Shown here one piece after another: positions 29,808 to 39,869 of a DNA stretch of 64,000 nt. The first letter of the stretch is position 1, and each line of letters opens with the position of its first letter. The position numbers and the translations under genes are program-made. Location: NCBI GenBank assembly GCA_036245805.1, contig BTRK01000005.1, forward strand, positions 4,836,001-4,900,000, written 5' to 3'. The notes beneath the pieces are model-generated. The model was not told where the DNA came from, did no database searches, and saw only the letters and a program-made list of their open reading frames with translations. Source of the DNA: Pristionchus mayeri. Its lineage: Eukaryota > Nematoda > Chromadorea > Rhabditida > Neodiplogasteridae.

Positions 29808-30940
29808 TCACTTGCAGCACCACGCCAGGTACTTTCCTTCGCGACATACCGTATCAGAAGGGCAGAAGTTGTGAGAACACTCCTGAGATGAAGGAGTACG
29901 GTATGTAAACGAGGAATTATTATAGTACCTTCCCGAATAGAGGATAGTGCCCATATCCATTTATAGGGTCTCGAACAGCCTTCTTTCCTTCGGGGCATCT
30001 CGCTTGAAAATCTTCGTGGTACTCTTCTATCAATAAATCGATTACGGTAGGAATGAGAATGTATCGATTTATTAGACAACAATGATAAGGAAATTAATGA
30101 ATTGATACCCACTCTCGATCTCCTTATCACAGCACTTTGAACCACCACGTTTATATGTGCAGATTGATCCTGTCGGACATGGGGGCCTTTCGGGCTGAGA
30201 GGAATACTGTAATAGGGAAGGAAGGATACCGAATACCTCAGGATTGCAGTCAATCGTCCCGTCCGGTCGCTCTACGAAGGGAGAATTTGCAGCGCACGAT
30301 CTATAGTCCGCTAAGATAGATAATGTTTTCGTGGAGGAGATTGAGAAGGACATGAGGAAGAAGAAGGGAAGGAGATACCGGGGATCGATCGGTCTTGACA
30401 CTCCTTCCAAGTGGTGAATCTATCCGTGGACTCGTGAGAACAAAGAATTGTCTGGGTGGGGAAACATTCCATGCGAGGGGAATTGAAGTAGTACTGCAAT
30501 GGGAGAGAGAATGGGACCGATCAATGACCTGATTCTCAACATATTAAGCAATCTCTCGAAGGACGAAGTGTTGGAGGGAATTGCCTGAGGTGAAAGATGT
30601 GGTGAGTGGAATGGGGATGCGCTTGCGCAAGAGATCCGCTTTTCATTCTGCGTATTATCTCATCAGTTTTATTTGTGAGAGGGCAACAGTTCGGATGAGA
30701 ATTATGACGTCATGCCGTCTTTGATACATCAAAGGCGGCATGATGCAATAGTTCACATCCGGCGTAGTGCCCTGTGAGAGAGAACGCAGAACTAAAGGAG
30801 TAATTTCTTCCTATGTCATCCCTATTCTGGAATTGCAAGTGAGTCGAATGGCTGACCATGATCTTCTTGCTGCCGCATCCTTCATCTGCGCATACGGAGA
30901 ATAAGAGGATGAAGAAGAAGAAGAAGGAAGAGGAGAACAT
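29808..30940 (-). CDS. secreted Kunitz-like / lustrin-like cysteine-rich protein, five exons
   Basis: Exons 30940-30857, 30493-30379, 30310-30113, 30023-29929 and 29882-29808. All phases agree (0, 1, 1, 0), giving 188 residues. Residues 1-18 are a Phe-rich signal peptide. Exon 2 carries the second half of a Kunitz-type domain (Y-Y-F-N-S, then C38-x7-C46-x13-C60), with one upstream cysteine (C22), so the fold would be incomplete. Residues 67-132 form a lustrin/EB-like module with C-P-T-G-S-I-C and C-C (126-127). Residues 133-188 form a second one with R-C-P-E-G-K-K, N-F-C-P-S-D and terminal C-C-K. Nematode secreted proteins often combine Kunitz and lustrin modules; protease inhibition or matrix binding is inference. 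It is divergently arranged with its paralogue at 31414. Intron 1 contains a MITE. The start follows the conserved S-A-N-P-S-M context of relatives. Confidence 0.85.
30690..30776. mobile_element. palindromic MITE in intron 1 of the Kunitz/lustrin gene
   Basis: Member of the GGTCGGATGAGAACTAT family with GGCAACAGTTCGGATGAGAA on the left and CATCCGGCGTAGTGCCC on the right. TGTGAGAG occurs just outside both ends (near 30675 and 30772), a plausible 8 bp target duplication. Confidence 0.75.
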
Positions 30941-30989
30941 CGAGGGATTGGCTGAGTGAGAAGTGGAGTGGAAGAGTCTAATGGAAGTA

Positions 30990-31360
30990 ACCGAATGATG
31001 AAGGGGAGGAGTTGAAGGGTTTAAATAGGAAGCCAGAAAGCGGATGGAATGATAACAAGGAACACTTGTTGTAAACATAAATGATTAAAGCAGATAGGCG
31101 AAAAGAGGTGAGGGGGATGGAATCTGGGAACACCGTTGTAAACATCAGTGATTAAGATGGAGAAGCATGATTAGAAGCTTTCGATAACAAACGAATATCA
31201 GTGCCTTGAAGACGTGCAAAATGGAACAGAAAACGGCATTTTATGTCTCATTGTCCTCTTCCGATCACGCTTCTCCTGAATCATTTCTGTTTTCGACGAT
31301 CGTTACTTGTTGTCATTCCATCCTTTTCTCACCTGTTTTCTCCTATTTAAACCCTTCAAC
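30990..31360. promoter_or_regulatory. shared bidirectional promoter region of two cysteine-rich genes
   Basis: Between the divergent genes at 29808-30940 and 31414-33022. A TATTTAAACCCTTCAAC box lies about 70-85 bp upstream of each ATG (minus at about 31010-31028, plus at about 31342-31358). The motif ATCATTTCTGTTTACAACG-GTGTTCC and variants recurs at 31060-31092 (minus), 31125-31160 (minus) and about 31279-31310 (plus, degenerate). The same box-plus-motif pair precedes the relatives at about 35610-35750, 36176-36265 and their mirror copies. TGTTTAC fits the forkhead consensus TRTTKRY used by PHA-4 and DAF-16-type factors; control by such a factor is inference. Confidence 0.6.
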
Positions 31361-31610
31361 TCCCCCGCTTCATCATTCGGTTTCTTCCATTCGGTCATCT
31401 ACTCCACTCCTCAATGTTCTCCTTCCTCTCCTTCTTCTTCCTCTTCTTCTCAGCCATCGCAGGGGAAGAATGTGGCAGCAAGAAGATCATGGTCAGTCAT
31501 TCAAAACTACATTAATTCAAGTGCAGTAATGGCTACGCAAAAAATACTTCTAAAAAAATTATATATAAAACTCTGAATTAGTCGTGAATTTATCAACAAA
31601 TTTACCTTTA

Positions 31611-31733
31611 GTATAGAGTTCGAGAAATGAAACCGCGGTCTCCTCATTTTGCACATTCTCTCGCCACCGGTCGAGAGAGTGTGGAAACTGAAGAGACGGC
31701 TACTCGAATTGCCAACTCTACTAGGCAAAATGA
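31611..31733. repeat. hAT-like hairpin (TAGAGTTCG family) in intron 1 of the broken Kunitz/lustrin gene
   Basis: Ends TAGAGTTCGAGAAATGAAAC and CCAACTCTA with a GAGAGAGTGTGGAAAC-type arm around ACCGGTC. Imperfect flanking duplication. Confidence 0.65.
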
Positions 31734-32259
31734 GAAGAGTCAGCTCGAATCCAATCAATATCTTCTCTTACAGTACTTCTTCGATTCCTCTCGCGTGCAA
31801 TGTTTCCCCATCGAGTCAATTCTTTGCTCGCATGAGTCTACGGAGAGATTCTCCACTCTGAGGGAGTGCGAATCTCGGATCCCACGTATCTCCTTCAATT
31901 CTTTCCCTTCGTCTCTCCCCAAACGACGATGTCAAACTAATATCACCTCGTTCCCCTCCCGGCCTCCCCTCATCCTAAATATTATCCATTTTAGAAGACT
32001 TCAGTGCGTGTGCTGCCAATTCTCCCCCTGTGAAGAAACAGGACGGGGAAAGCTATTGCTATTTCGATTGGTCGCCTGAGGTATACGGTATCGTTCCCTC
32101 ACTACTACAGTATCCCTCTCAGTACATCGATAGCATCAAGTGTCCGACAGGATCATTCTGCCAAAAGGGTTTTGCTTCGGTTGGAATGTGCTGTGATAAG
32201 AAGATCAATGGTGAGCTATCTTTTTCCTACCGTAATCTATCCATCGATCCAGACGAGTA

Positions 32260-32812
32260 CAGTACATGCTAATCGCCTTGCTCATATGCGGCCGCGGCGG
32301 CCCGCCGCGGATCGATTTTGCGGGAAAATGAGTAAAGTTCATGCAATGAATTGTTCATTTTTGAATTCCTCATGCGATTTCGCATCGGAATCACTATAAT
32401 ATATTAATTTTTATCAAAGGCAATTTTTTGAGGGGGTTCGATTCGGAGTGACCACGGCTACAGTACTCCCGAAAATGATCCCTCCATTTCGGGGGTTTTA
32501 TGACTTTCTTTAGGGTTTTGAAGAGTTTGCAAACTTGGATCGCGTTCGAAAACTTACCCGAAAAATTCTAGACACAAAAACGGTGGGAATATGTTCGGGA
32601 GTACGGTAGCCCTAATCACTTTAAATTGACCTCCCTCAAAAAATGTTCCATTATGAAATAGTGATTCCGATGCAAAATCGCATGAGGATTTCAAAAATGA
32701 ACAATTCATTGCATGAACTTTACTCATTTTCCCGCAAAATCGATCCGCGGGAATCCGCGGTCCGCGGCGGGCCGCCGCGGCCGCATATGGGCAAGGCGAT
32801 TAGCATGTACTG
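32260..32812. mobile_element. 553 bp foldback transposon inserted in exon 4, TA duplication
   Basis: Ends CAGTACATGCTAATCGCCTT and complement, flanked by TA at 32258-32259 and 32813-32814. Arms of about 260 bp include a GCGGCCGCGGCGG block near each end and pair over nearly their whole length around a loop near 32520-32560. No coding capacity. The very similar arms suggest a recent insertion. Confidence 0.9.
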
Positions 32813-33626
32813 TATGACGAAGATTGGAAGGCGAAATGCCCCAGGGGAAGGAAGGCTATTCGAGACCCCATCTATGATTTCGATCGACTCTTCATCGGGA
32901 AGGTACCGTAAATCTACTCTTTCACCTACCGTAATCCTTCCGCACAGAAGTGCTCGCACAATTTCTGCCCTTCTGATACAATCTGTCACGAAGGAAAGTA
33001 CCTGGCATGGTGCTGCAAGTGATGAAGTAACTATGGCATCCTCTCCCTCTCTCCCTCTTTCTCTTTCCCCTCTCTCACACTAATTAGCTTGTTTCCACTA
33101 TCTATCTTGTATTACTTCATGTTCCTACATTGTGCAATATCAGGATGAACTTTTAAATACAATTATTTTCCATACACTTGTTTGAGAAAATTGCTGTTCC
33201 AATAGTTGTGAAAGCTCGAATATGTTCCACGAATCATATGAAAGTAAAAATAGCTGTGGGCATCAATGTCTTCTGGACAAATGAATAAAAAGAAGAAAAA
33301 AACATGACTTCTAATAACCCGAAGTTTATCTCTTATTGCTCTATTTTGTATAATTCGTTTAATACGACAGTTCATTTTCTGCGAATTTATTTTAGAAAAG
33401 GTAAACTGAGATTAAGAAAATTTAGATGCTGCGGTGAGCGAGAATTAAAAAAAACTAGATTGTCACAAAATGTAATAAAATCTGTGAGAGAAGATGCCGT
33501 GGTTGCAAAGTGTTTTACAATTAATGCAAATATCGATTCACTTACAAACAAATGATCACACCTCGCCTCGTCGTATACGAAAAAATACAATACCGACGCT
33601 TCAACAAGCGACGCACTTTATTGCGG

Positions 33627-33714
33627 CACTAGGTCGGATGAGAACTATGACGTTATGCCGCCTTTCATATATCAAAGGCTGTATGGCGTCATAGTTGCCA
33701 TCCGACGTTGTGCC
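33627..33714. repeat. palindromic MITE near the outer end of palindrome 1 left arm
   Basis: GGCACTAGGTCGGATGAGAA on the left and CATCCGACGTTGTGCC on the right, with CTTTCATATATCAAAG at the centre. Mirrored at 44215-44305. Confidence 0.8.
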
Positions 33715-33825
33715 CTCTATTGCACGACTCTATTATAGAACCCATTTAGGTATGGTCGCACGCCCCCTAGATACCGACATATATATAGGAGAGACTATCT
33801 GAGAGGATCGAGCAATTTCACCTAT

Positions 33826-34740
33826 GAACCGTACAGCAAAAAATAAAATTCCTTGAAAATAAGTCCCTAGGGTTACTTTTTTACGTAGATCAAGAAAATC
33901 GACCTTAGAAACCCGTACCTCTGACCCCTCATTCTCTATATTGTGCCAAAGTCGGCGGTCGGTTTTTGAAACTTTTTTTGGAGCTTCCAAACTCCATAAC
34001 CTCGAACTTGAACGATTTCGAACGAAAAAATCGATTTTTTGAGGAAATCTTTTTTAGAGCGACTTCTCGTGAACTGTGAAGTGGAAATTCGGATTCTGCG
34101 AGCGAAAATACGTAAGAAAATCTATATCTCGTGAAATTCTGTGATATATAATTTTTCGACTTTCTCGGCCTCAAAGGTGTGAAATTGTTTCCATAAAATT
34201 CCAGCCATAGGAGCATTTAGAGTCGAAAAATTTGATATCACAGAATTTCACAAGATATAGATTTTCTGGCGTATTTTCACTCGTAGAATCCGAATTTCCA
34301 CTTCACAGTTCACGAGAAGTCGCTCTAAAAAAGATTTCCTAAAAAAATCGATTTTTCCGTTCGAAATCGTTCAAGTTCGAGGCCTTCGGACAACCATTTG
34401 ACCCCTTACAGGAAAATATTTTTCTCTGTATTTTTGGGACAAGGGGTAGTTTTTCACGGGGAATTCAATAGATATATTTAAAACCCCCATATATAATAAA
34501 ATTTTTCAGGGCGGCCACTTTAAAATTTCAAATGACCGTAACTTTTTTCACAGATGAGCTAGCCCTTCACTTCCAACAGGGAAAATGTTTAACTCGTCGA
34601 GCTTTTTCAGAATCACTATCTGGTTATGGAGTTTGGAAGGTCAGAGGTACGGGTTTCTAAGGTCGATATTCTTGATCTACAGAAAAAAAGTAACCCTAGG
34701 GACTTATTTTCAAGAAATTTTATTTTTTGCTGTACGGGTG
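33826..34740. repeat. 0.9 kb foldback element inside palindrome 1 (mirror copy 43191-44104)
   Basis: Outer arms: 33826-33935 (CGTACAGCAAAAAATAAAAT) pair with about 34635-34740. Inner arms: 34003-34165 pair with 34225-34385 (GAGCGACTTCTCGTGAACTG and complement). About 245 bp (34386-34630) has no partner. Open frames of 85-95 codons here are repeat sequence. Confidence 0.8.
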
Positions 34741-34789
34741 TATGTGAATCAGATAGTCTGTGCTCAGATAGTCTCCCATAGATACCCTT

Positions 34790-34796
<7 letters not shown>

Positions 34797-34842
<46 letters not shown>
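34797..34842. repeat. CT microsatellite (mirror GA tract 43086-43137; third tract 45045-45088)
   Basis: An uninterrupted CT dinucleotide run beginning in GCTCGCTCTCTCT. The mirror run in the right arm is a few repeats longer. The third copy directly abuts the start of palindrome 2. Confidence 0.9.
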
Positions 34843-35177
34843 AGCGTTAGGGATGCCACAAAGATCGGAAGATATGGAAATACGGAGATCAAGATGCCAG
34901 GTCGTAATCGATTAGAATCTAGATCTTCCCAAAAAGATCAGGTGTCATAACTGTCCACATATCATAGGGTTTCCCTGCTGCAGCCTGTTCAACTCATTTA
35001 GAGAAAATTTTGTTTTGATAATATGGTACTTGCTGATTCTTTCACCCTTTCGATTTGATGTTAGGTTAGATTTTTCGAAATACAAGTAAAATACGTATTT
35101 ATCGGTTCAACCGGGTATTAGTACTATGAATGAAATGAGTGGATGTTGATGAAATGAGTACAGGCATAGATTCGTCT

Positions 35178-35423
35178 TCACTTGCAGCACAATGATAGAT
35201 ACTTTCCTTCCTTACATACCTTATCAGAAGGGCAGAAGTTGTGCGACCACTCCTGAGAGGATGGATTACGGTAGTGAAAGAGGAGAGGAATACTGTAGGT
35301 GAATGATGACTACACTACCTTTCCTTCAGCTGCGAAAATTGAGAAGATGAAGAGGAAGGAGAAGTAAAAGAAGAAGAAAATGAAGAGGAAGATGAGGAAT
35401 AGGAAGAAGAAAGATGAGATCAT
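35178..35423 (-). CDS. 59-residue secreted cysteine peptide, copy 1
   Basis: Exon 35423-35319 (35 codons: ATG plus an extremely Phe/Leu/Ile-rich signal or membrane stretch ending A-A-E-G-K), intron of 66 bp, and exon 35252-35178 (25 codons with stop: E-W-S-H-N-F-C-P-S-D-K-V-C-K-E-G-K-Y and C-C-K). Phase 0 at the junction. The second exon equals the last exon of the Kunitz/lustrin genes, joined directly to a signal-peptide exon, so the middle three exons have been lost. Four cysteines remain (C-P, V-C, C-C). It could be a mini-gene or a relic that still reads open; conservation of the frame in all three copies is uninformative because the copies are recent. Copies 2 and 3 are at 42505 and 44462. 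Confidence 0.6.
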
Positions 35424-35569
35424 CGAGGGATTGGCTGAATGGGTACTGTTCTCAGGTGATCGAAACCGATCTTGGGTCTCCATGGATGGATTGGAATCGA
35501 TGAGGAGGAGGAGCAACCGGGCTGGAAAGAGACTGAAAGAGGATAGGGAGTTGAGTGGAAGAGTATAAT

Positions 35570-35760
35570 GGAAGAAATCGAATGATGGAGTGGAGGTGTT
35601 TCAAGGTTTAAATAGGAGAAATATTTGAGAAAAGTATGGAATGACAACAGGGAGCATCGTTGCAAATAGAAGTGATTAAAATAAATACGATGACACAGAT
35701 TAGAGGGAATTGAATTTCGGAACACTCGTTGTAAACAGAAATGATTAAGATGAAGAAGCG
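35570..35760 (-). promoter_or_regulatory. upstream module of the 59-residue peptide gene
   Basis: Contains TATTTAAACC at about 35607-35616 and two copies of the ATCATTTCTGTTTACAACG-like motif (about 35655-35675 and 35717-35745), as in the other family promoters. The mirror copy lies at about 42170-42330. Confidence 0.5.
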
Positions 35761-35889
35761 TGATTTGAAACAAAGGGTGACACAGACAACGTATCTTTTC
35801 TGTTATATTTGTCACGTCGATAGGACACGCATAATTATTCGTTATCGACAAAATGTAAACGATTCTGAATTTGAGTTAAGACGAGCAAC

Positions 35890-36096
35890 TCAAGTCCCGT
35901 GAAGAATAAACATATCAGGGAAAGCGAAGCATTGCTGATAAGGTAAAAATATTGGAAGATTATTGATTAGGAAGCTACAGTAACCAGTCAATTCATTACG
36001 GTACCAGTCCAAGGAGTCAGATCTCATCATTCGCCGGGCTTTCGTAATCGCATAATTCACATTCAGAATCGATTCCAATATGTCAAATATGCCCAT
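35890..36096 (-). other. short unrecognised frame, copy 1 (mirror 41832-42038)
   Basis: 68 codons starting M-G-I-F-D-I-L-E-S-I-L. A GTACCG donor lies after S-L-D-W and a TTTACCTTATCAG acceptor about 70 bp later. The spliced alternative would give a hydrophobic second part. No known domain. It lies between two cysteine-rich family members transcribed away from each other. Function unknown. Confidence 0.25.
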
Positions 36097-36324
36097 AGCA
36101 ATGCTATTCTAAACCCAATCGACGCGCAAAATAGAACAGAAAAGGGCTTTTATGTGTCATCGCCCTCTTCCGATCACGCTTCTCCTTAATCATTTCTGTT
36201 TACAACGAGTGTTCCTTGTTGTCATTCCTTCCCTTTTCTCATCTGTTTTTCTCCCATTTAAACCCTGGAACTCCTCCCCTTCATCATTCGATTTCTTCCA
36301 TTCGATTCCCCAATTCGGTCCCCA

Positions 36325-37389
36325 ATGTTCAATTCAATCTTCCTCATCTCCTCCTCGTCGTCCTCTTCTTCTTCTCAGTGTAGAATGTGGCAGAAAGACG
36401 GTCATTGTCAGTCATTCCAGGCAACTTCCATTACAGAGGGGGGAAATTCCTCCAAATAATAATTTTGTACAGAAAATTCTCAATTAGTTGTTGCGGCGTT
36501 CTGCAAAAAATGACCTTCATTCTGCGAACTCTTGGGGGCGGACAAAAGAGCAACGGATCACCGTTAGCTGGAGAGTCGAAGCAGGAACTTGGGAGTTGTT
36601 GCATTGTTACTAGTATGCGCTACACTAAACCAATATGTTTTCCTCTATCCCCTACCTAGGCGATCGTGAGTTTCACTCCTCACCTATGTATAGGGTTCAT
36701 GGTCTGAAATTGTGAATTTGGGTGGAAATTCATGGTTAGATAAACCCCACATGCCGTAATCAATGTGGTTGCTGGCACACTGTAATATTGGTTGGTTACG
36801 CTATTTGTAGTTCATCTAACCTTGAATTTCCAACAAAATACGAAATTTTAGACCATGAACCCCTGCTCATAGGTGATGAGCGAAACTCAAGATCGCCTAA
36901 GTAGAGGATCTAAACGGAATGGTATAGTGTCTGCCTGAGAAGGATTTCTACTCGCCTGATTTCTGCTACACCTTCACTATTCTCAATGGGTACGCTATCA
37001 TGTGCAGTTTGGTTGCATAGTAGGCTCTCTTTTTTATGAATTAACCCCAACTATACAAATTCAAAGAGCAAGTTACGTTACAATAGGGTTTTCTTGATGG
37101 AAGGGTAACGCAATTTCAAGAGTTATTGGAAATTCGTTCCTTATTGGAATTCCAATAACTATTGAAATTTAATCAATTGCAGGAATCAATTGCATCAAGA
37201 GAACTCTATTACAGCCGCTACAAGGGATGGTCTCCAGAGTGTCCGAACGGAGTCTCGCGCGTCAATCTCGTCAGTCCCAATTCCACCCTGGACATCCTGA
37301 ATCTGCTTGACCTTCGCTGCAAGCCCAATGAAGGCTGGTTCTACGGTTCTACTGAACCATTGATGGTCAGCTGCGTCTACTGCAAATAG
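36325..37389 (+). pseudogene. degenerate cysteine-rich family member with a diverged terminal exon
   Basis: A promoter module (TTTAAACCCTGG at about 36257, motif at 36176-36215) precedes ATG 36325. The cysteine-containing part of exon 1 (E-C-G-R-K-T-V-I, donor at 36407) is out of frame with that ATG, so the signal exon is frameshifted. The terminal exon 37183-37389 (69 codons with stop) after TTAATCAATTGCAG reads S-P-E-C-P-N-G-V-S-R, L-R-C-K-P-N-E-G-W-F-Y-G, and V-S-C-V-Y-C-K. It is analogous to the second lustrin-like module of the intact gene. No Kunitz-like or first lustrin-like exon was found between; a hairpin element (36658-36902) lies there. In the right arm this terminal exon is deleted. 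Confidence 0.55.
36658..36902. repeat. hairpin element, mirror copy 41026-41270; diverged relative at 50663-51122
   Basis: Ends TAGGCGATCGTGAGTTTCAC and CTTAGGCGATCTTGAGTTTC (complement), with inner GGGTTCATGGTCTGAAATT and its complement. The sequence just outside, AACAATGCAACAACTCCCAA near a GCGCATACTAG, also occurs at about 3805-3840, 41305-41345, 50695-50725 and 51065-51100, so a larger repeat family surrounds the hairpin. Confidence 0.75.
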
Positions 37390-38119
37390 TTCTGCGTGGA
37401 GTGCACTTCGGCTTACATTAGTTCTTTGTGAATCGCGTAACACAACCGATATACTTGACTTAATGTACAATCGCTGTTCTTGATATCACTGGATAAAAGG
37501 ACTTTTAAAACGACGTTATTTAGGGAGCAGATACGTCCCATCAGAACAACTGGACGCTCAAGTAGAAGTAACTGATAATAACAAGAAAATTGCCCAAAGT
37601 GGATTTTAAGTGTAAAGTTTCCGAGATGTCCTTTTCCGAAATGGAATTTTCCAAGATGTCCCTTTCCGAAATGTTTTTTTAGAGATTCCATATCACCGGG
37701 ATTAATCCCTGGTTAGTTCGAACATATTGCACCATTAAAAAATTAACAAATTAATTTTATCACTCAAACAGCTGACTGTGTTTCTGAAATCGAGTATTCA
37801 CTATCCCAATCAATCGACCCATTATACCACACTACCAGGAGTTGGACTACCAAATCAGTGTATCAACACAACAATTATTTAGGTTGCGTTTGAACTAGCT
37901 ACAATACTAGATCCGTACAGGTTCCTAAATGATATTGGATTTCTTATTATTACCTTCTTATTTGCTCTTCTTATTTGCTCGACTTTTCCAGACCAATCTC
38001 CAGTTCTGTTCAATGGGCCAGAGTTGAATGGCTTCTTTAGATGTCCTTGGGCATCGTATGGCCCAATTGGTCTTATCTGCTTATTCGTCGGAGCCTGAAA
38101 ATCAGCATATTTAGTACAG

Positions 38120-38275
38120 CTCGTAATTCGGGTTAACGTCTCATCGTTTTACACACGCTCTTGACGCCATAGTTATCATACGACCTGGTGTCCTCTCGAC
38201 CGGTTGAGATGCGAGAGAGTGAAAATATTGCAGAGATCGTGGTATTTTTTTCGGGCTCCAATATTCAGGAATTCA
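38120..38275. repeat. nested small hairpins (mirror 40090-40210)
   Basis: A TCGTAATTCGGGTTAACGTC / GAGAGAGTG hairpin of the small hAT-like family is interrupted by a fragment of the GGTCGGATGAGAACTAT MITE (GACGCCATAGTTATCATACG at about 38163). This is one MITE inside another, present in both arms, so the nesting predates the palindrome. Confidence 0.65.
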
Positions 38276-38697
38276 TGGAAGAGAAAAAAATGAAAATGTT
38301 AATTACTTAGTGCCGCAACTAAAAATCACATACATTGGGTTAACATTTTAAAATACTTAAATTATGTCCATGAGGTGATGGTACCGGAGGTGATGGTCCG
38401 ATTGAAGGCATCTTGTAATTGGACTGTGACGATGTAGCATAAACATAAGAATTATCCACCTTCCGTGGGAAGGTGGCTATCCTGGCTTTGCAATCAAGTC
38501 AACAGCTGAGTGAATTTTGGCAAAATTACACAAAACAATCAGTTCAATAAAAGTCCCGGGATCAACAGCCAAAATTCTCTCACTATTTTTGAACATTTCA
38601 ATGACAATGTTATAATAAAAATTTTAAAAAAAGAAATATTCTTGATTTCTTAGTGAAATTTGAAACAAAAATAGTGAAAGAATTTTGGCTGTTGATC

Positions 38698-39625
38698 TCT
38701 CGTTTCCCGGACACAATTGTGTCCGGGAAACGAGAGATTCCCACGGTCGGAAAGGTTCCTGAGAGGGTAGGGTATCGACTACCGTTCAAACTCAAATCCA
38801 AGTATCCGGCATTTGGGGATCTTCTGCCGGAACATGAGAGATGCTAAATCCGAAATTTCAAGTTTCTTTCACAACCGGAAGTGCTGACTCCACTTTTTGT
38901 CGGTTTCGTGGTAACCCGGATTTTTGAGTTGGATCCGCTGCAGTCGTAGAGAGACGGGCTCATTCGATAGAGCGTACACGGTTGCCCGTCTAGAGACTTT
39001 TCAGAATTGTGAAATCCCTACTGCAAAGGTTCGAAAAATGCCTTCAAAGTTCGAAATTTTGAGCCCTCTGGCAGTTCAGCCTCCACCTCCTCCTTCTCTC
39101 TCCCTCCCCCCGCCTCTCTCGGCCAGGTCACAGGTCGTAAACAACACGAGTCGTCTCAAGATGTCAACAGCCTTCGGGAACGAGATTCAAAGTTGAAGCT
39201 AGGGCAAAACAAGTACCATATTTGAAATCAGCCTGCTAAACTACCCATGGCGACATGATTTGTTGAGGTCGAACGGGCACTTTCAGATTTGTCCCCTCTG
39301 GTTTGGAAAGGGAGGAGGAGGGAATTGAATGCTTCCCATCTGACAATGAGGCAATATAAAATACACAATAAAATAGCACACAGGGAAAATACGTATCGAT
39401 TAGAGATTCCTCTCCATTCAATGTACTAAGTAGAAAACGCTAATCACGAAAACAAATTAATCGCTCCGCGCCAATAAAAGTCCCGAGATCCACCTTCCGT
39501 GGGAAGGTGGCGTATCCTGGCTTTGCAAGCAAAGTCAACAGCTGAGTGAATTTTGGCAAAATATCAATTCAGTAAAAGGAATGAGATCCTATTACACAAA
39601 ACAATCAGTTCAATAAAAGTCCCGG
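38698..39625. other. spacer of palindrome 1
   Basis: Sequence without a mirror partner. Begins with a perfect palindrome at about 38698-38737 (CTCTCGTTTCCCGGACACAA and complement). No gene recognised; the 90-codon frame at 38924-39196 is Pro-rich and unsupported. Confidence 0.7.
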
Positions 39626-39869
39626 GATCAACAGCCAAAATTCTTTCACTATTTTTGTTTCAAATTTCACTAAGAAATCAAGAATATTTCTTTTTTTAAA
39701 ATTTTTATTATAACATTGTCATTGAAATGTTCAAAAATAGTGAGAGAATTTTGGCTGTTGATCCCGGGACTTTTATTGAACTGATTGTTTTGTGTAATTT
39801 TGCCAAAATTCACTCAGCTGTTGACTTGATTGCAAAGCCAGGATAGCCACCTTCCCACGGAAGGTGGAT
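39487..39869. repeat. foldback element at the inner edge of palindrome 1 right arm
   Basis: Ends CCACCTTCCGTGGGAAGGTG and complement. Arms share CAACAGCTGAGTGAATTTTG and CCCGGGATCAACAGCCAAAA. The matching left-arm copy begins at about 38456 but runs into the spacer, so the palindrome's inner breakpoints fall in this element. Confidence 0.75.

Larger units (their letters stand above)
31414..33022 (+). pseudogene. Kunitz/lustrin-type gene broken by a foldback insertion in exon 4
   Basis: Exons 31414-31491, 31774-31885, 31995-32210, 32253-32259 plus 32815-32902 (interrupted), and 32948-33022. It is the paralogue of the gene at 29808-30940 with the same exon phases. It has a signal peptide (26-codon exon 1 ending C-G-S-K-K-I-M), a Kunitz-like half domain (Y-F-F-D-S-S, three Cys at the usual spacing), and lustrin-like modules with C-P-T-G-S-F-C and C-P-S-D-T-I-C-H. 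Exon 4 is cut after GAGTA by a 553 bp foldback flanked by TA. The two exon pieces with one TA total 95 bp, exactly the paralogue's exon 4 length, so the gene was whole before the insertion. Unless the foldback is spliced out, the product is truncated after the first lustrin-like module. Confidence 0.85.
33527..38697 (+). repeat. giant palindrome 1, left arm
   Basis: Pairs with 39626-44405. Mirror coordinates sum to 77928-77932 for outer positions and to 78323 near the centre. The jump of about 395 is one deletion in the right arm (see the candidate at 36325-37389). The outer boundary is at the C of 33527 (TTAATGCAAATATCG), where the right arm instead joins GAGACCCAAG. The inner boundary lies in a foldback element near GGCTGTTGATC. 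The arm contains one 59-residue peptide gene, a degenerate cysteine-rich gene, and several foldbacks. Confidence 0.92.

Noticed and set aside
33733..34216. 85- and 95-codon frames (mirror 43716-44199)
   Set aside because: They lie within the inner foldback and are AT-rich repeat translations.
39487..39869. Foldback at the palindrome 1 centre as a replication origin
   Set aside because: No origin consensus exists to test in nematodes, and the structure is explained by a transposon-like hairpin.
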